This document shows positions 8,750 through 14,456 of a stretch of 14,456 nucleotides of DNA, in pieces. The translations under genes and the position numbers were made by a program. The DNA is from an uncultured Blautia sp. (GTDB lineage Bacteria; Bacillota; Clostridia; Lachnospirales; Lachnospiraceae): NCBI RefSeq assembly GCF_934372025.1, contig NZ_CAKROJ010000053.1, positions 1-14,456 on the forward strand, in the 5' to 3' direction. Position 1 is the stretch's first letter. Each line of letters starts with the position of its first letter. The notes under the pieces were generated by a model. That model searched no databases and had not been told where the DNA came from. It was given only the letters and a program-made list of their open reading frames with translations.

Positions 8750-8777
8750 TTGACATCCTGATTTTTTTGTGTATACT
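8750..8777 (+). promoter_or_regulatory. glnN promoter (sigma-A type)
   Basis: TTGACA (8750-8755) is separated by 16 bases from TATACT (8772-8777). Transcription should start near 8783-8785, about 100 bases before the glnN ATG and only some 10 bases before the leader terminator. No sigma-54 motif is visible, so nitrogen control probably acts after initiation. Confidence 0.85.
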
Positions 8778-8786
8778 ACATCACAT

Positions 8787-8800
8787 AAGCAACGGCGCTT
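8787..8800 (+). promoter_or_regulatory. Competing hairpin with AACGGC hexaloop in the glnN leader (ANTAR-target-like)
   Basis: AAGC and GCTT make a 4-base-pair stem around the hexaloop AACGGC (8791-8796), with A at loop position 1 and G at position 4. It overlaps the 5' arm of the leader terminator (8795-8804), so the two are mutually exclusive. The stem is short and would need protein help. The promoter just upstream leaves no room for the first hairpin of a classic two-hairpin ANTAR site. Functional assignment is by analogy with the matching pyrG and amt leader elements. Confidence 0.4.
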
Positions 8801-8827
8801 TGGATTAGATTCCAAGGCGCTTTTTTT
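8795..8827 (+). terminator. Intrinsic terminator in the glnN leader (putative attenuator)
   Basis: GCGCTTTGGA (8795-8804) pairs with TCCAAGGCGC (8811-8820) over 10 base pairs with one G-U and a TTAGAT loop, followed at once by seven T. It lies between the strong glnN promoter and the glnN start, only about 45 bases after the predicted transcription start, so by default it should yield a short RNA and little glnN mRNA. This is a clear attenuation arrangement. Confidence 0.88.
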
Positions 8828-8882
8828 GTTTATCGCTAAGAAGATATTTAAGATTAATGGAATTGAAAGGAGATTTTTTATT

Positions 8883-10994
8883 ATGGCAAAAAACATTCCT
8901 GAACTTTACGGCAGTCTTGTATTTAACGACAAGATCATGCGCGAAAAGTTACCAAAAGATATGTACAAAGCACTGAAAAAAACTATTGAGAATGGTACAC
9001 ACCTGGAACTTGATGTTGCCAACTCTGTAGCAGTTGCCATGAAAGAATGGGCTCTGGAACATGGAGCTACACATTACACTCACTGGTTCCAGCCAATGAC
9101 AAACTTTACTGCTGAAAAACATGACAGCTTCATTTCCCCGACTGTAGATGGTCAGGTTATCATGGATTTTTCCGGTAAAGAACTTGTAAAAGGTGAACCG
9201 GATGCATCCAGTTTCCCGTCCGGTGGTCTTCGTGCAACATTTGAAGCCAGAGGTTATACAGCATGGGATCCTACTTCTCCTGCATTTATCAAAGACCGTA
9301 CCCTTTATATCCCGACAGCATTCTGCTCCTACAGCGGTGAAGCACTTGATAAAAAAACACCTCTTCTTCGTTCCATGGATACTTTAAATAAAGAGGCTGT
9401 TAAAATTCTTCATCTTCTTGGAAACACAGATGTTAAACACATCAACACAACGGTAGGTCCTGAACAGGAATATTTCCTGGTAGACAAAGACCTCTATAAT
9501 AAGAGAAAAGACCTGATCTTCTGTGGACGTACACTGGTCGGTGCTCCTGCTCCAAAAGGACAGGAAATGGAAGACCATTACTTCGGAACTCTGAAGCCAC
9601 GTGTATCTGCTTACATGCATGATCTTGATGAAGAACTCTGGAAACTTGGAATTCCGGCTAAAACAAAACATAATGAAGTTGCTCCTGCACAGCATGAGCT
9701 GGCTCCGGTATTTGATACAACCAACGTAGCCGTTGACCACAACCAGCTGACAATGGAAATCATGAAAAAGGTTGCAGCAAAACACAACATGGTATGCCTG
9801 CTTCACGAAAAACCATTTGAAGGCATCAACGGAAGTGGTAAACACAACAACTGGTCCATGAGTACAGACACTGGTGTAAACCTTCTTGATCCTGGAAAAA
9901 CACCTGCTGAAAATACTCAGTTCCTTATTTTCCTTGTAGCAGTTATCAAAGCAGTTGATGATTACGCAGATCTTCTTCGTATCTCTGTTGCAAGTGCAGG
10001 AAACGACCACCGTCTCGGTGCAAACGAAGCTCCGCCGGCAGTTGTATCTATCTTCCTTGGCGATGAGCTGACAGAAGTTCTCGAAGCAATTGAAAATGAT
10101 AAATTCTTTGCAGGACATGGTGCTGTTCAGATGGATATCGGTGCAAAAGTACTTCCTCACTTCGTAAAAGACAACACCGACAGAAACCGTACTTCACCAT
10201 TTGCATTTACAGGAAACAAATTTGAATTCCGTATGCTCGGTTCCTCTTCTTCTGTTGCTAACCCGAACATCATTCTCAACACAGCTGTAGCAGAATCCCT
10301 GCGTCAGTTCTATGCTGAACTGAAAGATGTTCCTGCTGAAGAAATGGAATCTGCAGTACATAACTTACTGAAAAAGACTATCATTGATCACAAACGTGTT
10401 ATCTTCAATGGTAATGGTTATACAGACGAATGGCTTGCTGAAGCAGAAAAACGTGGTCTTTACAATCTGGTATCCACACCGGATGCACTTCCACATTTCG
10501 TTGATGAAAAGAATGAAAAGCTTCTTACCAGCCATCACATCTTTACAGATGCAGAACTTCATTCCCGTTATGAGATCAAACTGGAAAACTATGTAAAGAC
10601 ACTTCATATCGAGGCAAATACTCTGGTTGAGATCGTTCAGAAAGATCTTCTTCCAAGTATCACTACATACATGGAAAAAGTCGCTCAGACTGCAGCTCTC
10701 AAGAAATCTGTTGTTCCGGATATTTCCGTATCTGCAGAGGCTTCTCTTCTTACAAAACTGACAGAGCTCTCAGAAAAGATGACAAAAGATCTTGAGACCT
10801 TAAAAGAAGATACTGCAATGGCAGAATATGAAGTCGGCAAGGATCTTCTTAAGAGTGCAAAACTGTATCAGAGTGTTGTTCTCACTGATATGGAAAAAGT
10901 TCGTGAATCTGCCGATGCAGCTGAAACACTCATCCCAGACTCCATTCTTCCATATCCGACATATGGAAAACTGTTATTCTCCATCTCTGACTGA
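8883..10994 (+). CDS. glnN: Glutamine synthetase type III
   Basis: ATP-dependent synthesis of glutamine from glutamate and ammonium. The protein is 703 residues, the size of GSIII (GlnN) and far above the roughly 450-residue GSI; the N-terminus MAKNIPELYGSLVFNDKIM is GSIII-like. Recognisable catalytic-core motifs are GPEQEYF near 192, NEVAPAQHELAP in the middle, NGSGKHNNWS at 317-325 (binding loop), and NRTSPFAFTGNKFEFR further on. GSIII enzymes form dodecamers and lack the GSI adenylylation site. The ATG at 8883 is chosen because AAAGGAGA lies about 9 bases upstream; an in-frame upstream ATG at 8769 would put the -10 box and leader terminator inside the coding sequence. It is followed by amt in the same direction, with a promoter-proximal attenuator suggesting nitrogen control. 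Confidence 0.97.
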   Translation: MAKNIPELYGSLVFNDKIMREKLPKDMYKALKKTIENGTHLELDVANSVAVAMKEWALEHGATHYTHWFQPMTNFTAEKHDSFISPTVDGQVIMDFSGKELVKGEPDASSFPSGGLRATFEARGYTAWDPTSPAFIKDRTLYIPTAFCSYSGEALDKKTPLLRSMDTLNKEAVKILHLLGNTDVKHINTTVGPEQEYFLVDKDLYNKRKDLIFCGRTLVGAPAPKGQEMEDHYFGTLKPRVSAYMHDLDEELWKLGIPAKTKHNEVAPAQHELAPVFDTTNVAVDHNQLTMEIMKKVAAKHNMVCLLHEKPFEGINGSGKHNNWSMSTDTGVNLLDPGKTPAENTQFLIFLVAVIKAVDDYADLLRISVASAGNDHRLGANEAPPAVVSIFLGDELTEVLEAIENDKFFAGHGAVQMDIGAKVLPHFVKDNTDRNRTSPFAFTGNKFEFRMLGSSSSVANPNIILNTAVAESLRQFYAELKDVPAEEMESAVHNLLKKTIIDHKRVIFNGNGYTDEWLAEAEKRGLYNLVSTPDALPHFVDEKNEKLLTSHHIFTDAELHSRYEIKLENYVKTLHIEANTLVEIVQKDLLPSITTYMEKVAQTAALKKSVVPDISVSAEASLLTKLTELSEKMTKDLETLKEDTAMAEYEVGKDLLKSAKLYQSVVLTDMEKVRESADAAETLIPDSILPYPTYGKLLFSISD

Positions 10995-11029
10995 GAATAA
11001 TCTGAGAACATTATTACAATTTCATACCG

Positions 11030-11127
11030 GTAAAACCAGGGGATGTCATTATGAACACGAACTACTTCATAATACATTATCGATTTCCTCATCCATTAAT
11101 CACACGATACGACATCCCCTGTTTTAC
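11030..11127 (+). repeat. 98-base near-perfect inverted repeat with internal hairpins, between glnN and amt
   Basis: The outer arms GTAAAACCAGGGGATGTC (11030-11047) and GACATCCCCTGTTTTAC (11111-11127) pair over 17 base pairs with one bulged C. Inside are a perfect 8-base-pair hairpin ATTATGAA/TTCATAAT (11048-11055 with 11066-11073) and a smaller TATCG/CGATA stem (11078-11082 with 11105-11109), giving a three-way-junction shape. It lacks a good T run, so it is a poor classic terminator although it may shield the glnN 3' end. It could instead be a small palindromic (MITE-like) repeat or a structured RNA. No clear target duplication is seen at its ends. I do not recognise it. Confidence 0.6.
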
Positions 11128-11137
11128 ATATATTGGA

Positions 11138-11153
11138 TTCGTAAAGGCGCGAA
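11138..11153 (+). promoter_or_regulatory. Competing hairpin with AAAGGC hexaloop in the amt leader (ANTAR-target-like)
   Basis: TTCGT (11138-11142) and GCGAA (11149-11153) form a 5-base-pair stem, with a G-U closing pair, around the hexaloop AAAGGC, identical to the pyrG leader loop. Loop and 3' arm are the start of the leader terminator's 5' arm, so the two structures exclude each other. No upstream partner hairpin of the same type was found. The call rests on analogy with pyrG and glnN. Confidence 0.42.
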
Positions 11154-11184
11154 GAATGATTTCATTATCATTCTCGCGTCTTTT
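11143..11184 (+). terminator. Terminator hairpin in the amt leader (putative attenuator)
   Basis: AAAGGCGCGAAGAATGAT (11143-11160) pairs with ATCATTCTCGCGTCTTTT (11167-11184) over about 17 base pairs with one bulged A and one G-U, around a TTCATT loop; the T tract is TTTT then CAATTT. It lies about 55 bases before the amt start. It should stop read-through from glnN, or transcripts from a local promoter, before amt. No convincing local promoter was found in the spacer, so amt may be expressed by read-through from glnN. Confidence 0.8.
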
Positions 11185-11239
11185 CAATTTCAGGTAACTT
11201 ATTAATCTGTAAACTTTTAAGGGAAAGAGAGGTAACTTT

Positions 11240-12979
11240 ATGGACTATTCATCAGTAAACACAATATGGGTACTTTTCGGTGCCGCACTTGTCTTCTTTA
11301 TGCAGGCAGGTTTCGCAATGGTAGAAACAGGCTTCACCAGAGCCAAAAATGCCGGTAACATTATTATGAAAAACCTTATGGACTTCTGTATTGGTACTCC
11401 TACCTTCTGGATCGTCGGATTCGGTATCATGTTTGGAGCCGGAAACGGATTCTTTGGAAAAATCGGTGGTATCGCCACAGAAGCAAACTATGGTTCCGCA
11501 ATGCTTCCTGACGGAGTTCCGTTCTGGGCATTCCTGATCTTCCAGACAGTATTCTGTGCAACTTCCGCTACAATCGTATCCGGAGCAATGGCAGAACGTA
11601 CTAAATTTTCTTCCTACTGTATCTACAGTTTCCTGATCAGCCTGATCGTTTACCCGGTATCCGGTCACTGGATCTGGGGCGGCGGTTTTATCAGCCAGAT
11701 GGGATTCCATGATTTTGCAGGTTCCTGTGCTGTACATATGGTTGGTGGTGTTGCAGCATTTATCGGTGCCATCATCCTTGGACCTCGTATTGGAAAATAT
11801 TCCAAGAGCGGAAAATCCAAAGCTATTCCTGGACACAACCTTACCATCGGTGCTTTAGGTGTATTCATCCTCTGGTTCTGCTGGTTCGGATTTAACGGTG
11901 CATCTACTGTAAGCATGGAAGGTGATGCAATCGTATCAGCAGGTAAGATTTTTGTAACTACCAACCTTGCAGCCGCAGTTGCAACTGTTACTGTTCTTCT
12001 CATCACATGGGTAAGATACAAAAAACCTGATGTTTCCATGTCACTGAACGGATCTCTTGCAGGTCTTGTAGCTATCACAGCAGGATGTGATACAGTAACA
12101 CCTACATCTGCTGCTATCATTGGTATCATCTCTGGTTTCGTTGTTGTATTTGGTATTGAATTTATTGACAAAGTACTCAAAGTTGATGACCCGGTTGGTG
12201 CTGTTGGTGTACATGGTTTAAATGGTGCTTTCGGTACTCTCGCTGTTGGTCTTTTCTCAGATGGAAGCGGCACAGACTGGAAAGGTCTTCTCGTAGGTGG
12301 TGGATTCCACGGATTCGGTGTTCAGTTTATCGGTATGATCATCACAATCGCATGGGTTGCTGTCACTATGACAATTATTTTCCAGGCAATCAAACATACT
12401 GTTGGTCTTCGTGTAACTGCTGAAGAAGAAATCGAAGGTCTTGATTCCAAAGAGCATGGACTTACAAGTGCTTATGACGGATTTGTTGTACATGATACAA
12501 TGACAGTTCCGGCACCTATGGGTGTTGCTAAGAAAACTGTTTCTGCAAATACTTCCGCAAATGTTGCACCTGCTGAGGTTGCTACAATTCCAGAGCTTCC
12601 AAGAGAGGGTGTTCATAAGCTGACCAAGGTTGTCATCATCACCCGTCAGAGTAAACTGGAAGAATTCATGCATGCTATGAATGAAGTCGGTGTTACTGGT
12701 ATCACGATCACAAACGTTATGGGATGTGGTGTACAGAAGGGTGCCCGCTCCTACTACCGTGGTGTTGAAATGGATATGAACCTGCTGCCGAAGATTAAGA
12801 TTGAAATCGTTGTCAGTCTGGTACCAGTCAAAACAGTTATCGACACTGCTAAAAAAGTTCTTCATACCGGCCAGTATGGTGACGGCAAAGTATTCGTATA
12901 TGATATCGAAAATGTTGTTAAGATCCGTACCGGTGAAGAAGGATTCGAGGCACTTCAGGATACACAGCCTCTCGAATAA
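11240..12979 (+). CDS. amt: Ammonium transporter with a fused C-terminal PII signalling domain
   Basis: Inner-membrane ammonium channel of the Amt/Mep/Rh family (residues about 1-415, about eleven membrane segments), joined by a Pro/Ala-rich linker (about 415-457) to a complete PII (GlnB/GlnK) domain (about 459-575). Amt hallmarks: DFAGSCAVHMVGG with pore His166, VGVHGLNGAFGTL with the second pore His325, and the cytoplasmic EGLDSKEHG segment. PII hallmarks: Gln499 and Lys518, matching the 2-oxoglutarate/Mg-ATP ligands Gln39 and Lys58; T-loop YYRGVEM (505-511); B-loop TGQYGDGKVFV (543-553); KIRTGEEG (561-568). The uridylylation Tyr51 is replaced by Met511, so control should be by ligands only. 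The PII T-loop normally plugs the Amt exit, so the fusion looks like a built-in gate. The ATG at 11240 has AGAGAGG 7 bases upstream. Confidence 0.96.
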   Translation: MDYSSVNTIWVLFGAALVFFMQAGFAMVETGFTRAKNAGNIIMKNLMDFCIGTPTFWIVGFGIMFGAGNGFFGKIGGIATEANYGSAMLPDGVPFWAFLIFQTVFCATSATIVSGAMAERTKFSSYCIYSFLISLIVYPVSGHWIWGGGFISQMGFHDFAGSCAVHMVGGVAAFIGAIILGPRIGKYSKSGKSKAIPGHNLTIGALGVFILWFCWFGFNGASTVSMEGDAIVSAGKIFVTTNLAAAVATVTVLLITWVRYKKPDVSMSLNGSLAGLVAITAGCDTVTPTSAAIIGIISGFVVVFGIEFIDKVLKVDDPVGAVGVHGLNGAFGTLAVGLFSDGSGTDWKGLLVGGGFHGFGVQFIGMIITIAWVAVTMTIIFQAIKHTVGLRVTAEEEIEGLDSKEHGLTSAYDGFVVHDTMTVPAPMGVAKKTVSANTSANVAPAEVATIPELPREGVHKLTKVVIITRQSKLEEFMHAMNEVGVTGITITNVMGCGVQKGARSYYRGVEMDMNLLPKIKIEIVVSLVPVKTVIDTAKKVLHTGQYGDGKVFVYDIENVVKIRTGEEGFEALQDTQPLE

Positions 12980-13020
12980 TCTCCCGGTAAAAAATATATT
13001 GATTTCCTCTTTTTAAAACG

Positions 13021-13056
13021 AAAAACAGCTCTTCTGATTACGGAAGGGCTGTTTTT
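13021..13056. terminator. Bidirectional terminator between amt and the convergent TRIC gene
   Basis: AAAAACAGCTCTTC (13021-13034) pairs fully with GAAGGGCTGTTTTT (13043-13056), with one G-U, around a TGATTACG loop. Flanking A run on the left and T run on the right make it an intrinsic terminator on both strands, serving amt on the plus strand and the TRIC-family gene (stop at 13081) on the minus strand. Confidence 0.9.
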
Positions 13057-13080
13057 CTGTATTATGATCTTATATTTTCT

Positions 13081-13734
13081 TTACTCTTCTCTGGTAAGCT
13101 TCGGAAGATTCCATCTGTAATGTGCAGCAAGATATCTTATCAGTATAACTACTGCTGACGCACCGACCATGGACACTACTGCTCCGAAATGACGGTACAG
13201 AATCACACATACGATCGCACCGGTAATAGATGCGCAGGCATAAATATGTTTTACCAGAATATATGGCGGTACACCTGCCATGATATCTCTCAGCAATCCT
13301 CCACCGACACCGGTGATCGTTCCAAGAAACACCAGCAAAAACATGTACTCCGTGTATCCATGTGAAATTCCTGTATTAACGCCTACAACTGTAAAAATCC
13401 CAAGTCCGATCGAGTCCATGACAAGCATGATCTTATCGTAAGTTTCCCGGTTATGACCCTGCAGGAGTTCTTTTTTCAGATACAGTATCAGGAATACGAT
13501 ACAGGCAGTAAGTGTTGCTACAATGGTATAGATCGGTCTCTGGAACATTGCCGGCGGAACGATTCCCAGAATCACATCTCGAACTGCCCCTCCGCCAACC
13601 GCAGTTGTCACACCAAGTACGATCACCCCAAAAATATCCATTGCCCGGTCTACCGCGACCATTGCTCCTGATGCGGCAAATGCAATCGTTCCGATCATTT
13701 CCATAACAAAGGTAATAATCTGCTGATAATCCAT
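13081..13734 (-). CDS. TRIC/UPF0126-family membrane protein (putative cation channel or small-molecule transporter)
   Basis: 217-residue, very hydrophobic protein made of two related halves, as in the UPF0126 family (YicG/YadS-like), whose prokaryotic members include TRIC-type trimeric cation channels; some members have been linked to glycine transport. The paired signatures are visible: GVTTAVGGGAVRDVILGIVPP at about 41-61 and GTITGVGGGLLRDIMAGVPP at about 137-156, each with GGG-x2-RD followed by a short loop, and about seven membrane segments. The start at 13734 follows GGAGAGAG about 7-10 bases upstream. It is a single gene with its own promoter (13791-13819), convergent with amt and divergent from the peptidase gene. 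The substrate cannot be told from sequence; nothing ties it to nitrogen metabolism except position. Confidence 0.9.
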   Translation of the reverse strand: MDYQQIITFVMEMIGTIAFAASGAMVAVDRAMDIFGVIVLGVTTAVGGGAVRDVILGIVPPAMFQRPIYTIVATLTACIVFLILYLKKELLQGHNRETYDKIMLVMDSIGLGIFTVVGVNTGISHGYTEYMFLLVFLGTITGVGGGLLRDIMAGVPPYILVKHIYACASITGAIVCVILYRHFGAVVSMVGASAVVILIRYLAAHYRWNLPKLTREE

Positions 13735-13770
13735 AATTTTCTCTCTCCAATTTCCCCCATTAATCTTCCT

Positions 13771-13787
13771 TTTCAGAAGTCCTGAAA
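13771..13787 (-). promoter_or_regulatory. Inverted repeat at the start of the TRIC-gene transcript
   Basis: TTTCAG (13771-13776) and CTGAAA (13782-13787) are a perfect 6-base inverted repeat with a 5-base spacer, located directly at and after the predicted transcription start of the TRIC gene. It could be a repressor site or a small 5' hairpin stabilising the mRNA; the sequence does not decide. Confidence 0.35.
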
Positions 13788-13790
13788 CTT

Positions 13791-13819
13791 ATTATAACTG
13801 TATAAGAAACAGGATGCAA
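13791..13819 (-). promoter_or_regulatory. Promoter of the TRIC-family gene, -35 box inside a palindrome
   Basis: On the minus strand TTGCAT (13819-13814) and TATAAT (13796-13791) are 17 bases apart, placing transcription start near 13784 and a leader of about 50 bases. The -35 box is overlapped by a perfect inverted repeat TGCAAT-N5-ATTGCA (13815-13831), a candidate operator for an unknown regulator. Confidence 0.75.
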
Positions 13820-13872
13820 TTGTATATTGCAAAGAATTTGTATCGTGATAAATAATTTTAGGATTCCCCTGT

Positions 13873-13901
13873 TTGACATTAAAATTATAGTTTGTTATGA
13901 T
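13873..13901 (+). promoter_or_regulatory. Promoter of the P1-family peptidase gene
   Basis: TTGACA (13873-13878) and TATGAT (13896-13901) are separated by exactly 17 A/T-rich bases; start near 13908 gives a short leader of about 35 bases. It is divergent from the TRIC-gene promoter about 55-80 bases to the left. Confidence 0.8.
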
Positions 13902-13914
13902 CGATATATCATAA
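13895..13914 (+). promoter_or_regulatory. Perfect palindrome over the -10 box of the peptidase promoter (candidate operator)
   Basis: TTATGAT (13895-13901) and ATCATAA (13908-13914) form a perfect 7-base inverted repeat with a CGATAT spacer, covering the -10 box and the expected start point. This is where a dimeric repressor would block transcription. No regulator gene is in the window, so the ligand or factor is unknown. Confidence 0.5.
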
Positions 13915-13941
13915 TCAATCATTAGAAAGCAGGCGAAATCA

Positions 13942-14456
13942 ATGAAAATAATTTCTGTTAAAGATATTGAAGGGATTCGGATTGGTAATGCCCAGAATTT
14001 AACGGGCGGAACAGGATGCACCGTTATTTTGAGTGAAACCGGCATGTGTGCCGGACTGGATGTCCGCGGCGGTGGCCCGGCTTCCCGTGAAAGCGAATTG
14101 TTAAAACCTCTGGCAGCTGCACAGTCCATCCATGCGGTTCTTCTCGGCGGCGGAAGTGCCTTCGGACTGGACGCCGCAGGTGGTGTCATGCAGTTTCTTG
14201 AAGAAAAAGGAATCGGCTTTGATGTCGGTGTAACCAGAGTTCCTCTTGTATGCCAGTCAGATATTTTTGATCTGACCGTTGCAGATGCTCATGTACGCCC
14301 GGACAAAGAAATGGGATATGAAGCATGTAAAGGTGCTTACGCAAACAATTATCAGGATGGAAACTTCGGAGTCGGTACCGGTGCTACCGTTGGTAAGTTC
14401 AGAGGAATGGACTATTGCATGAAATCCGGTATCGGAAGCTATGCTGTACAGATTGG
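13942..14456 (+). CDS. P1-family (DmpA-like) peptidase, N-terminal 171 residues, cut by the window edge
   Basis: Opens with MKIISVKDIEGIRIGNAQ and carries VRGGGPASRESELL (41-54) and LLGGGSAFGLDAAGG (67-81), the typical N-terminal signatures of P1/S58-family proteins such as DmpA aminopeptidase and beta-peptidyl aminopeptidases. These are N-terminal-nucleophile-type hydrolases that cleave themselves into two chains; the self-cleavage site and catalytic Ser/Thr/Cys lie in the missing C-terminal half, so activity cannot be judged. The physiological substrate of the clostridial members is not known to me; aminopeptidase is the family-level guess. The ATG at 13942 is the first after the promoter; the ribosome binding site is weak (AGGCGA about 8 bases upstream). 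The frame is open to the end of the window. Confidence 0.88.
   Translation, partial: MKIISVKDIEGIRIGNAQNLTGGTGCTVILSETGMCAGLDVRGGGPASRESELLKPLAAAQSIHAVLLGGGSAFGLDAAGGVMQFLEEKGIGFDVGVTRVPLVCQSDIFDLTVADAHVRPDKEMGYEACKGAYANNYQDGNFGVGTGATVGKFRGMDYCMKSGIGSYAVQI

Noticed and set aside
8740..8780. Sigma-54 promoter for glnN
   Set aside because: No GG-N10-GC pair at the right spacing; a sigma-A promoter with perfect -35 explains the region.
8769..8882. Upstream in-frame start for glnN giving a 741-residue protein
   Set aside because: It would begin before the -10 box and include the leader terminator in the coding sequence. The ATG at 8883 has a good ribosome binding site and gives a normal GSIII N-terminus.
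8783..8882. T-box, glutamine riboswitch or other known riboswitch in the glnN leader
   Set aside because: The leader before the terminator is only about 10-45 bases, too short for these aptamers, and no T-box sequence is present.
9384..10160. 258-residue open frame on the minus strand inside glnN
   Set aside because: Cys/Phe/Val-rich antisense shadow of a strongly coding plus-strand gene, with no ribosome binding site or family resemblance.
11030..11127. Insertion sequence or CRISPR remnant
   Set aside because: No transposase fragment, no repeated spacer pattern and no clear target-site duplication; only a single palindromic unit.
11665..12865. Two 202-residue minus-strand open frames inside amt
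   Set aside because: Complement shadows of the transporter and PII coding sequence with low-complexity composition.
13773..14189. 138-residue minus-strand open frame across the peptidase gene start
   Set aside because: It is antisense to the clearly recognisable P1-family peptidase and crosses both divergent promoters.

Overview
The window looks like a chromosomal segment of a low-to-mid GC, anaerobic, Gram-positive Clostridia bacterium, most likely Lachnospiraceae (Blautia/Dorea/Ruminococcus type). The signs are strong AGGAGG-type ribosome binding sites, A/T-rich sigma-A promoters, a type III glutamine synthetase, a Bacillus-type iron-sulfur PurF and an Amt-PII fusion. The genus assignment is inference from memory of protein style, not from a search. 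No mobile element, CRISPR array, tRNA or rRNA was seen.

Layout. On the minus strand, read right to left, are purF (own perfect-consensus promoter), then a promoter plus attenuator-like leader, then pyrG, gltB and gltD (gltD runs off the left edge). On the plus strand are glnN (glutamine synthetase III, own promoter and leader terminator), then a structured 245-bp spacer, then amt with a C-terminal PII domain. amt ends at a two-way terminator facing a convergent minus-strand TRIC/UPF0126 membrane protein gene. At the right edge a plus-strand P1-family (DmpA-like) peptidase gene starts and is cut off. No gene-free stretch exceeds 300 bases. The three long spacers (8597-8882, 10995-11239, 13735-13941) are filled with regulatory signals that are listed individually.

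How the genes fit together. The segment is a glutamine-economy locus. Amt-PII brings in ammonium under 2-oxoglutarate/ATP/ADP sensing, GlnN makes glutamine, GltBD turns glutamine plus 2-oxoglutarate into glutamate, and PyrG and PurF spend the glutamine amide on CTP and purines. All glutamine consumers lie on one strand and the producers on the other, divergent from the purF-glnN spacer.

The most notable observation is that pyrG(-gltBD), glnN and amt are each preceded by a terminator whose 5' arm begins with AA(A/C)GGCG. In each, that segment can instead be the hexaloop (AAAGGC, AACGGC, AAAGGC) of a short competing hairpin. This matches the A1/G4 hexaloop of RNA targets of ANTAR antiterminators, which are known to control nitrogen genes in some bacteria, although the usual second upstream hairpin was not found. 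A shared, possibly atypical, RNA switch for nitrogen assimilation that also includes CTP synthase is the main candidate for something new here.
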